From NCBI GenBank assembly GCA_028704035.1, contig JAQVLS010000023.1:1-12869 (forward strand): a DNA stretch of 12,869 bases, read 5' to 3'. The position numbers and the translations under genes were made by a program. Positions 1 through 6,091 of the stretch are shown here, piece after piece. Position 1 is the first letter of the stretch. Every line of letters starts with the position of its first letter. The stretch is from Desulfotomaculaceae bacterium. GTDB lineage: Bacteria; Bacillota; Desulfotomaculia; Desulfotomaculales; Pelotomaculaceae. Under the pieces are notes generated by a model that was not told the origin of the DNA, made no database searches, and saw nothing but the letters and a program-made list of their open reading frames with translations.

Positions 1-502
1 CGTTGCCGCCGGTGGCCAGTATAACCCGGTCAGCCTTAAACTTCCCCCCGTTCTGAAAATCAATTAAAAACTGGTGATCTTTTACGCTAATATTACTGAC
101 AGCAGCCTCGCATAAAGTCTGTACTCCAACCTGCTCAAGCTCGTATCTCAAAACGTCCAGCACGCTCGACGCCTGGTTCGAAATGGGAAAAACCTTCCCT
201 CCCTCTTCAACCTTGTGGGCCACGCCAAGCCGCTCGAAAAAGCTAATAGTTTTTTCAAAATTAAACGTTGCCAGCGCACTGCGGACAAACGCTGGATTTT
301 TTCCATGGTAGTTGGTCGCGCTGAAGTTAACATTGGTCAGGTTGCACCTGCCGTTACCGGTAACAAGTATCTTTTTCCCCACCCTGGTGTTTTTCTCCAG
401 AATAGTAACCGCCGCGCCTTTATATGACGCGGCAATAGCCGCTACAATGCCCGCAGCCCCGCCGCCGATAACCGCGACCCTGATTTTAGATTTTCGTGGC
501 AT
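1..502 (-). CDS. NAD(P)/FAD-dependent oxidoreductase, BaiN/HI0933-like family (N-terminal part, cut by window edge)
   Basis: Reading the minus strand from 502 to the left edge gives about 167 uninterrupted codons; the 3' part lies outside the window. Near the N-terminus (residues 9-18) is the dinucleotide-binding motif VAVIGGGAAG, which binds the ADP part of FAD. It is followed by an acidic strand end (TILEKN) and by GKKILVTGNGRCNLTN, the signature of the HI0933-like flavoprotein family. Just before the edge is RVILATGGN, the second FAD-contact motif of two-dinucleotide-binding-domain flavoproteins. Two adjacent ATGs (505 and 502) are possible starts. An AGGAG site lies 7 bases before the ATG at 502 and only 4 before 505, so 502 is preferred. 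Family members are soluble flavoproteins of about 400-420 residues, mostly of unknown substrate. BaiN is reported to act in bile-acid dehydroxylation, but that role cannot be transferred here. Confidence 0.9.
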   Translation of the reverse strand, partial: MPRKSKIRVAVIGGGAAGIVAAIAASYKGAAVTILEKNTRVGKKILVTGNGRCNLTNVNFSATNYHGKNPAFVRSALATFNFEKTISFFERLGVAHKVEEGGKVFPISNQASSVLDVLRYELEQVGVQTLCEAAVSNISVKDHQFLIDFQNGGKFKADRVILATGGN

Positions 503-596
503 CATAAGACTCCTTAAACATTTGAATTTTATTTTGATCTTTTCCCTGGCTTTAACCGCTATCTCAAATTATGTTATTAATCACAAATTAACATAC

Positions 597-958
597 CATA
601 TTACAGGTTTTATACAATCGTCATAGGCCATGGCAAGCATTAGCCTTCTGTCCCATATCAGTTCGATTCCCAGGTATTGGTGTAGCGCTTTAGTCTTGCT
701 TTATGGGCATTTTCCCTGGCTTGCAGGTATTTCTCATACACTGCTTGGATGGATTAACTATGGATGAGGTGCTTACCCTTGGTGACCACGTGCAGCTGTT
801 TCTTGTTAATCCATTTGCCATGCTCCCTGTGGTAGTCCCCGGCCGGCGCCAGGGTGTCATTCCATATCTGTCCTGGTAGACGGTTACACTGGAATAGACG
901 ATTTAATGTTTCTTGTTGCTCGAAAGTTTACTTTATGTACTTTAATTATCTTGATCAC
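597..958 (-). pseudogene. tnpB: decayed IS200/IS605-family tnpB (OrfB) relic
   Basis: Three-frame reading of the minus strand recovers broken pieces of a TnpB-type protein, in order. From a GTG at 958 comes VIKIIKVHKV. After a frameshift near 925 comes EQQETLNRLFQCNR, then IWNDTLAPAGDYHREHGKW and NKKQLHVVTKGK. An in-frame TAA follows, then SIQAVYEKYLQARENAHKAR. A further frame change with an apparent deletion leads to GIELIWDRRLMLAMAYDD. These resemble the N-terminal and central parts of Firmicute TnpB proteins. The RuvC-like catalytic half, the zinc finger and any guide-RNA end are absent. The family call rests on remembered sequence style, not on a search. At least two frameshifts, one stop and a large 3' truncation make it certainly non-functional. 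Boundaries are approximate. Confidence 0.72.
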
Positions 959-991
959 TCCCTGACCTTATTTTACCACAAACACGGGTTC

Positions 992-1023
992 GGTTGGGTG
1001 AAAATTCAGCATTCATCCCAACC
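992..1023. repeat. imperfect hairpin upstream of the tnpB relic, possible IS end
   Basis: The arm GGTTGGGTGAA at 992-1002 pairs with TTCATCCCAACC at 1012-1023, giving about 11 base pairs with a single one-base bulge and a 9-base loop. It sits about 35 bases upstream of the relic's start (minus strand). IS200/IS605 elements carry a subterminal palindrome there, recognised by the TnpA transposase. A second small palindrome, CTTGC-TGAC-GCAAG, follows at 1028-1041. No run of T follows either stem, so a terminator is unlikely. Assignment to the insertion sequence is inference. Confidence 0.4.
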
Positions 1024-1105
1024 ACCTCTTGCTGACGCAAGTAAGGAAGGTTTAAGGCGGGAGTGTTCTGCCGGGCGTTTTTAATAATAATGTGGTACTT
1101 TAAGT

Positions 1106-1134
1106 AACCATTTATTTTGTTAACTCATATTATG
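1106..1134 (+). promoter_or_regulatory. possible sporulation (sigma-K-like) promoter
   Basis: AACC at 1106-1109, a 16-base spacer and CATATTATG at 1126-1134 resemble the sigma-K pattern (mACm, about 16 bases, CATAnnnTA); only the last base of the -10 box deviates. The start would be near 1141, leaving a leader of about 100 bases before the YjcZ-like peptide. The long leader and the AT-rich context weaken the call. Confidence 0.25.
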
Positions 1135-1243
1135 GGGTAAAAGATGCAGTAGAATTTCTCGATTTAATTTGTTCCAGGATGATCATTTATAGCTTTAGCG
1201 GTTATTGCGAAACTGCTAAAAATAATAATTGGGAGGTTATATT

Positions 1244-1351
1244 ATGGATACCAAGGCTGAAGGAGTACCGGCAACCGGCAACTGGGCTTTCATCCTCTTC
1301 CTGATCCTGATTCTTCTTGTCTTTGGGTTCGGCTTGTTTTTCATTAATTAA
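1244..1351 (+). CDS. YjcZ-like small sporulation/membrane peptide, 35 residues
   Basis: An ATG at 1244 stands 6 bases after a clear GGGAGGT ribosome site (1231-1237) and opens a 35-codon frame ending in TAA at 1349-1351. The peptide has a polar, proline-containing head of about 12 residues. One long hydrophobic segment follows (residues 14-33, beginning NWAFILFLILILLVFGFG), and it ends directly after. This matches the layout of the YjcZ-type family of tiny Firmicute sporulation proteins: a short polar head, an aromatic 'FALIVVLFILLIIVG'-type helix and almost no tail. Family members in Bacillus are made late in sporulation and are thought to sit in spore membranes or coat; their biochemical role is unknown. 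The gene is monocistronic, with its own intrinsic terminator directly downstream. The family call rests on layout and composition. Confidence 0.75.
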   Translation: MDTKAEGVPATGNWAFILFLILILLVFGFGLFFIN

Positions 1352-1380
1352 CTTGTATCTGCAGAAAATCCTTGAGGAAT

Positions 1381-1410
1381 AGGTGGCCATCATTTGGCCA
1401 TCTGTTTTTT
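1381..1410 (+). terminator. rho-independent terminator of the small peptide gene
   Basis: AGGTGGCC (1381-1388) pairs with GGCCATCT (1396-1403) as an 8-bp stem with one G-T pair and a 7-base loop. It is followed by GTTTTTT and further T-rich sequence. It lies 30 bases after the peptide's stop codon and isolates it from the helicase gene. Confidence 0.85.
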
Positions 1411-1461
1411 ATTGTTATTTTTGGACAGGATATGCTAGACTACTAATAACTATACTAGACC

Positions 1462-1468
1462 AGAGGTG
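1462..1468 (+). promoter_or_regulatory. ribosome binding site that selects a TTG start for the helicase
   Basis: AGAGGTG gives six contiguous matches to the anti-Shine-Dalgarno complement (GAGGTG). It lies 9 bases before TTG at 1478. The alternative in-frame GTG at 1466 is inside this site and has no ribosome site of its own, so TTG at 1478 is the better start. Confidence 0.6.
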
Positions 1469-1477
1469 TCTGTCATC

Positions 1478-4400
1478 TTGGCGAATCCGAATACAAAACA
1501 GAAAGTATTGAGAAAAAAATACGGCCAGTCGCAAGATCCCGGCAGCGAATATGCCGGTGAGCAGCAGAGAATCATTACAGCACTGCTGGACGACGGTATT
1601 CCACGCAGCCGTGAGGAAATTATCGCTTCCACCGGTTTGGAAGATATCAAACACCCAGTTTGGCGCAGTTTATGCCGGTTGCCCGACGAGCGGTATACGG
1701 CGCCTGACAGTAAGGGTGCCTGGGACAGCCTTTTTCGTTACATCGGCGAGAGACCCCGGCGCCACTCGGACTTACTGCGACTATTCAGCGGTCATAGGGA
1801 AATAACCGCACGGCTTACCTCCGGGATTGACCAGGAACCTTTTATTAGATTACCCGGGGGGCTTATAACCACTGCGGAATCAGAAGAAGGCAGGAAAATG
1901 TCGGAAAAGCGCATGAGGTTAAAGGTGGCCCGGGACACACTGGATGCCCTGACTCAACCTTTTTTTATACCCGCTAAGCTGGCCATAGATAACGATGCAT
2001 TTGCTTATGCCGCAGATAGTTTAGCGGTTAAAGCGGAGTTCGAAGGGAAAGAGTATTATTGCCTGCGCCGGGAGTTTCCCGGTGAGGTCTTTGTCGAGCA
2101 GCTCGGCGATCTCTCCGGCCGTTATTTTGCTCCGCCGTATGCGGCCAGCGCTCCCGCCTTCCTGAAAGAACACTCCCTGGTTGAAAATGAGGCGGCTGGC
2201 GCACTTGGTTTAGACCTGGACGCGCTGACATATCTGATTGAGGCCGGAGAGCTGAGGCATTTTATGCTTGACGAAAGAAAAAGATTTTGGCGGTCTGATA
2301 TTGAAGATTTAAAAAGAGACAGAGACAGGATTCGCAATATTGCCAGGAAGTATGAAAAGCTGAAGTTAACTGAGGCTGCAGGCCTGCTGGGTATCACCCC
2401 CGGTCAGGTCGAACGGCTGGTTAAAGAAGGAAGGCTGGTCCCTGTCCTATATGAGAAAATCAACAGCCGCGCTCAAGTGAACCTGTTTAGACGTAGTGAT
2501 CTGGAAGAACTGCGTGGTTCTATTCCTGTTATTGTATCCGGATGGGACGCCGGTACAGGACAGGTCCCGGCAGTTGACCACGGCCTGATTGAACGGGTTA
2601 AAAAAAGACCACCGCGCAGACAGGAATCAGCAACTCCGCCGGCTGACAAACTGACCCTGGACGATTTTCAGATCGAGGCAGCAGAAGCTCTGCGTGAGGG
2701 TCTCTCCGTACTTGTCTCTGCCCCTACCGGAAACGGTAAAACCCTGGTAGCGGAGATGCTGGCCAAGGACGTGATGTCGCAGGAACTTGGGATGATCTAC
2801 ACTTCACCTTTAAAAGCTCTTTCAAACCAAAAATACAGGGATTTCAGGGAACTGTTTGGAGATGATGCAGTAGGTCTGGTTACCGGAGACATCAGCATCA
2901 ATCCGGCAGCGCCGATGCTGATTATGACCACGGAAATATTTAGGAACTGGTGTCTCAGTGAACCGGAGCAGTTGAAAAATACCTCTTACGTGGTATTCGA
3001 CGAAATCCATTACCTGGACGACGCAGAACGCGGCACTACCTGGGAGGAAAGTATATTATTCGCCCCTCCCCATGTTAAAATTTTAGGGCTTTCTGCGACA
3101 GTACCCAATGTGGATGAAATGGCCGACTGGATTAGTTCTATCCGCGGTGGAAATGTTGTAGTTATTGTGGAGAAAAGGAGAACCGTGCCACTGGCGGTCC
3201 GCTGGCTGTCACCCGGCGGGCGCATTATTTCAGAAAAAGAAGCCCACAGGGAGATCAGGGATTTGGTCGAATATTCCAGGGCCTTACGCAGCAAGAAGTA
3301 CTGGAATGAAACCGATAAGACCGCAGTACTGCCGGAATTATCCTGTAGTGAAATAACCGGGTTGATCCAGGATAAACTTCCCGCCCTCTTTTTTGTTTTC
3401 AGCCGGGGACGGACCGAAATCCTGGCGCAAGAACTGGGAAATGACTGGGACTTCCTCGACAACAAAGAAAAACGAATGGTGGGAAAACATATCAGGGAAG
3501 CTGAGGCTGAACACCCCGGCACTTTCAGCGGCCCGGGCTGGCGAAAAATGCGACGGCTACTGCACCAGGGCATCGGCTATCACCACGCCGGGCTTTTGCC
3601 CCCGGTAAAATACCTTGTCGAGCAACTCTATTCCAAACGGATGCTATGGGTAGTTTTCTGTACGGAAACTTTTGCCGCGGGTGTAAATTTTCCGGCTGCC
3701 AGCGCTGTTTTTGACTCTACCAGAAAGTGGGATGGCCGCGACTTCCGGATCCTGCAAAACAGAGAATTCTATCAGATCGCCGGTCGCGCCGGACGGCGCG
3801 GGTTTGACCAGGTCGGCCATGTCTTTGTCCGTATTGACAGCCGCTTTCCCGAACAAACGGGTTTTTTCATAGAAAAGGACGTGGAGCCGGTCACCGGCAG
3901 GCTGACCATTTCCCCCAATACGGTATTGAGCCTGCTATGTTATAAAACTGATGATGAAATAAAACATTTCTTAAATGGAAATTTCAAAATGCACCAGCTT
4001 AAAAAGAAAAAGAACAGCCTCGAGCTGGAAATTAAAATAGTATCGGAAAGGATCTCGGAGCTGTCGGTCTGCCCGGACTGCCAGACCCTGGCCTGCCCTC
4101 TGGAGCGGGTGAAAGCCCGCAGGCAGCTGAAAAGATTCCGCTGGAAAGGCAGAAACAAAGAAAAAGACCTTCTTCAGAAAAAATTATCCTCTTTTGCTCC
4201 AAAGAAATGCCGTGATCCGGAAAAATGCCGCATCACATCTGAGAACCTGAAACAATCACAGCAATTTTTACGCCTGCTGAAGCAAGAATACAAGGTGGTT
4301 TCAGAAAACGCTAATTCAATTTTTAATGAGTTTAAAGAAGTCCGCAATCTCCTGGAAAAGCTTGGCTACATGAAAGAACGCGAATTTTACCCGCGGGGTA

Positions 4401-4858
4401 TATTTGCGCTGGAACTGCACGTGCAGGAAATATTGGTTACGGAACTGGCTTTTTCAGGTTTACTGGAGGACACCGACCCGGCTCAGGTTGCCGCTGTCAT
4501 GGCCGGCGTGGAATACATTCCGGGTAAGAACACACATGTGGCTAGGCTGGACCTGCCCGCGCTGCATGAAACCTCTTTAATCAGGCGGGATCTGCTAAAG
4601 ATGGGCGTGCCCGAAAGGTTCTGCATCTGGTCCGGGGTACCCGGCGCACTGGCCTATGCCTGGTATAACGGCGCCAGCTTTAATGAGCTTCTTGAAATGT
4701 CTTCACTCCAGCCGGGTGATATATTTTCGCTCTTCAGAAGGGAAATAGACCTGCTCCGCCAGATAGAGCGCGCGGCAGCGGGCAACCTCAGTCTAATTGA
4801 AAGATTACAGGCTGTAAGGAGTCGCCTGGACCGCGACGAGGTAGCCCTGAACTTCTAA
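1478..4858 (+). CDS. Ski2-like DEAD/DEAH-box superfamily II helicase with N-terminal winged-helix repeats and a cysteine cluster
   Basis: A 1126-residue ATP-driven helicase, probably acting on RNA. The core motifs are all present: Walker A APTGNGKT (415-422), TSPLKALSNQ (Ia), DEIH (508-511), SAT (539-541), FVFSRGRTE near 635, GYHHAGLLP (from 700), TETFAAGVNFPA (from 729) and QIAGRAGRRG (766-775). The HHAG, AAGVNFP and AGRAGRRG combination is the Ski2/Mtr4/HelY signature. Before the core lie about 410 extra residues. These hold two similar MerR/excisionase-like helix-turn-helix units (from about 234 and 297, each ending in a phenylalanine/arginine-serine-aspartate segment such as FRRSDLEELR), and possibly a winged helix near 35-75. 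After motif VI are CPDCQTLAC (C865, C868, C873) and CRDPEKC (C911, C917), a likely metal site. The C-terminal helical region is similar in placement to the Ski2-like tail domain. The gene stands alone between a terminator and a convergent neighbour. Family certain, substrate inferred. Confidence 0.93.
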   Translation: MANPNTKQKVLRKKYGQSQDPGSEYAGEQQRIITALLDDGIPRSREEIIASTGLEDIKHPVWRSLCRLPDERYTAPDSKGAWDSLFRYIGERPRRHSDLLRLFSGHREITARLTSGIDQEPFIRLPGGLITTAESEEGRKMSEKRMRLKVARDTLDALTQPFFIPAKLAIDNDAFAYAADSLAVKAEFEGKEYYCLRREFPGEVFVEQLGDLSGRYFAPPYAASAPAFLKEHSLVENEAAGALGLDLDALTYLIEAGELRHFMLDERKRFWRSDIEDLKRDRDRIRNIARKYEKLKLTEAAGLLGITPGQVERLVKEGRLVPVLYEKINSRAQVNLFRRSDLEELRGSIPVIVSGWDAGTGQVPAVDHGLIERVKKRPPRRQESATPPADKLTLDDFQIEAAEALREGLSVLVSAPTGNGKTLVAEMLAKDVMSQELGMIYTSPLKALSNQKYRDFRELFGDDAVGLVTGDISINPAAPMLIMTTEIFRNWCLSEPEQLKNTSYVVFDEIHYLDDAERGTTWEESILFAPPHVKILGLSATVPNVDEMADWISSIRGGNVVVIVEKRRTVPLAVRWLSPGGRIISEKEAHREIRDLVEYSRALRSKKYWNETDKTAVLPELSCSEITGLIQDKLPALFFVFSRGRTEILAQELGNDWDFLDNKEKRMVGKHIREAEAEHPGTFSGPGWRKMRRLLHQGIGYHHAGLLPPVKYLVEQLYSKRMLWVVFCTETFAAGVNFPAASAVFDSTRKWDGRDFRILQNREFYQIAGRAGRRGFDQVGHVFVRIDSRFPEQTGFFIEKDVEPVTGRLTISPNTVLSLLCYKTDDEIKHFLNGNFKMHQLKKKKNSLELEIKIVSERISELSVCPDCQTLACPLERVKARRQLKRFRWKGRNKEKDLLQKKLSSFAPKKCRDPEKCRITSENLKQSQQFLRLLKQEYKVVSENANSIFNEFKEVRNLLEKLGYMKEREFYPRGIFALELHVQEILVTELAFSGLLEDTDPAQVAAVMAGVEYIPGKNTHVARLDLPALHETSLIRRDLLKMGVPERFCIWSGVPGALAYAWYNGASFNELLEMSSLQPGDIFSLFRREIDLLRQIERAAAGNLSLIERLQAVRSRLDRDEVALNF

Positions 4859-4863
4859 TATCG

Positions 4864-4914
4864 GGGGACATACCTCGACCCCGGAGAAATATCCGTTAGA
4901 TGAGGTATGTCCCC
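4864..4914. repeat. REP-like palindrome: perfect 13-bp inverted repeat between convergent genes
   Basis: GGGGACATACCTC (4864-4876) is matched exactly by GAGGTATGTCCCC (4902-4914), with a 25-base loop that is itself partly self-complementary. It begins 5 bases after the helicase stop. Neither side has a T-run, so it is not a typical intrinsic terminator. A G-rich 'GGGGACA' head and 'TGTCCCC' tail are typical of the dispersed intergenic palindromes mobilised by REP-associated tyrosine transposases in bacteria. No such transposase is in the window. Confidence 0.65.
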
Positions 4915-4956
4915 ATTCCTCTGTCTTCTATCATGCAAGAGCAAAAGCTACTAAAT

Positions 4957-4980
4957 GCGGAGGTGTGTCTCCCGCTCCGC
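4957..4980. repeat. short inverted repeat at the 3' end of the SIR2 gene
   Basis: GCGGAG (4957-4962) pairs with CTCCGC (4975-4980) across a 12-base loop. On the minus strand this stem starts at the SIR2 stop codon. No clear T-run follows in either direction, so a terminator role is only possible. Confidence 0.3.
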
Positions 4981-5951
4981 TATATCACCTGCCCTGTAAA
5001 AGCGCTGCGTGTAATGCTACATTTCTCTCCAAAAATCTGGCTATAGCGTTCGCAGGCACGCTTGTTGGGGTTAATTACCACTATCTCCCTGTCCTTCTCC
5101 GCCGCGTTTAAAGACCTTTTTATTGTAGCAATTATTGAAGTATCGGCGAGAGGCAGCGAGTATCCTATGATTACCAGGCGGTCGGAGCAGCCGATCGTCC
5201 CTCCCGCACTGTCCCAAATATTCTGCAGCCTGCTCAATTCATAAGATTTATAAAGGGTTGGCGCGATAATAACGGCCTGAGAGTTTTCTCCCCGGCAGTT
5301 TAAGCAGGGAATGACGCTGTTCTCTTGAAACAGGAGATGAGCCACTTTTTCCTCGTGCTCCGAGATTTCACCGCAGAGCGGACATAAGGACCAGTTCAGT
5401 GAGCCATGCAGCTTGTAGAGGGGAACCTTTTCTTTCGATGCAAGATGGTCGCTGTGTTTACCGTAAAAACCGTATTCCAGGCCGTAACCTGCGGCCCGGA
5501 TCGCTTTATCTAGAACAATGTCATAATTCATCGAAATAAACGCCGGCAACTCATCTTCTTTTTTTATTACATCTGAAACAAATGCATGATGTACCCCCTG
5601 ATGTGGCGGCAGTGACCTGTCCAGGGTCATGCTGATTAGTTTTACCAGCGCTTTCTTCAAGTCATGCAGCCTGGGCCTGGAAAAACGCCTGGAGAAGGCC
5701 TGGTTGTGCAGCAAATACCAGTCCACGATATTAAATATTTCATCAATGCCCGGATACCTGTCCAGATCCTCGCCGGAGCTTATTTTGGTGATATAACCGT
5801 AAAAGTGTTCCAGGTACTCCCATACTATCTCCAGATCCGGGTCATAGTCCTCCTCTTTAAAATAGCGGTAGGCCACGCGCAGGAAATTGCGTACAACAGG
5901 CGCCCCTTCTACGGCTGACGCGCCCGCGCCAAAGATATAAACCGTTTTCAA
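4980..5951 (-). CDS. SIR2-family protein (SIR2-like NAD-binding domain with zinc ribbon)
   Basis: A 323-residue protein on the minus strand. The N-terminus YIFGAGAS (residues 5-12) is the glycine-rich NAD-binding loop of sirtuins. Other motifs are SMNYD (the sirtuin NxD position), the catalytic-position histidine in KLHGS (H182), and two cysteine pairs, CPLC (190-193) and CLNC (216-219), that form the sirtuin zinc ribbon. Near the C-terminus come VIIGYSLPLAD and VVINPNK, the usual end of the Rossmann fold. Known sirtuins remove acyl groups from lysines using NAD; relatives of this SIR2_2-type form also serve as NAD-destroying effectors in phage defence. Which applies here cannot be read from sequence, and no partner domain (TIR, HerA, Argonaute, TPR) is fused. 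The start is TTG at 5951, with GGGAG 9 bases upstream; the next candidate would cut off the NAD loop. The gene is divergent from the dynamin cluster. Confidence 0.88.
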   Translation of the reverse strand: MKTVYIFGAGASAVEGAPVVRNFLRVAYRYFKEEDYDPDLEIVWEYLEHFYGYITKISSGEDLDRYPGIDEIFNIVDWYLLHNQAFSRRFSRPRLHDLKKALVKLISMTLDRSLPPHQGVHHAFVSDVIKKEDELPAFISMNYDIVLDKAIRAAGYGLEYGFYGKHSDHLASKEKVPLYKLHGSLNWSLCPLCGEISEHEEKVAHLLFQENSVIPCLNCRGENSQAVIIAPTLYKSYELSRLQNIWDSAGGTIGCSDRLVIIGYSLPLADTSIIATIKRSLNAAEKDREIVVINPNKRACERYSQIFGEKCSITRSAFTGQVI

Positions 5952-5991
5952 TCTACTAATCTCCCAACAAACTATTTTGATTCACTTAACG

Positions 5992-6021
5992 ATTCTACCC
6001 AATCTCCTGGGATAATATCAA
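5992..6021 (-). promoter_or_regulatory. sigma-A-type promoter for the SIR2 gene
   Basis: On the minus strand, TTGATA (6021-6016; 5 of 6 to TTGACA), an 18-base spacer and TAGAAT (5997-5992; 5 of 6 to TATAAT) form a good vegetative promoter. It predicts a leader of about 34 bases. It overlaps the candidate -10 box of the divergent dynamin promoter, so the two genes could interfere with each other or be regulated together. Confidence 0.5.
6008..6016 (+). promoter_or_regulatory. possible extended -10 promoter for the dynamin cluster
   Basis: TGGGATAAT is an extended -10 element (TGn plus GATAAT). The best -35 is the weak TTAACG at 5986-5991 with a long 19-base spacer. The leader to the ATG at 6092 would be about 70 bases. 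Confidence 0.35.
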
Positions 6022-6091
6022 GTCATAAAAGAAGCTGCCCGTTAATATATAGAACCGTAAGAAACATTTGCCATAAGCGGAGAGTGTTCAT

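Noticed and set aside
215..626. Two plus-strand open frames over the left-edge flavoprotein gene
   Set aside because: They are antisense to a gene with clear FAD-binding motifs and have no ribosome sites.
854..1084. Plus-strand open frame of 76 codons in the left intergenic region
   Set aside because: It runs antisense to the tnpB relic and through the hairpin, has no ribosome site and an arbitrary composition.
1421..1456. Promoter for the helicase gene (TTGGAC with TATACT)
   Set aside because: The boxes are 24 bases apart, too far for a sigma-A promoter, and closer alternatives match poorly.
3010..3573. Minus-strand open frame of 187 codons inside the helicase gene
   Set aside because: Antisense shadow of conserved helicase motifs; serine/arginine-rich low-information product and no ribosome site.
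4864..4914. Bidirectional intrinsic terminator between helicase and SIR2 genes
   Set aside because: The stem is strong, but the loop is long and neither side has a T-run, so it is listed as a repeat.
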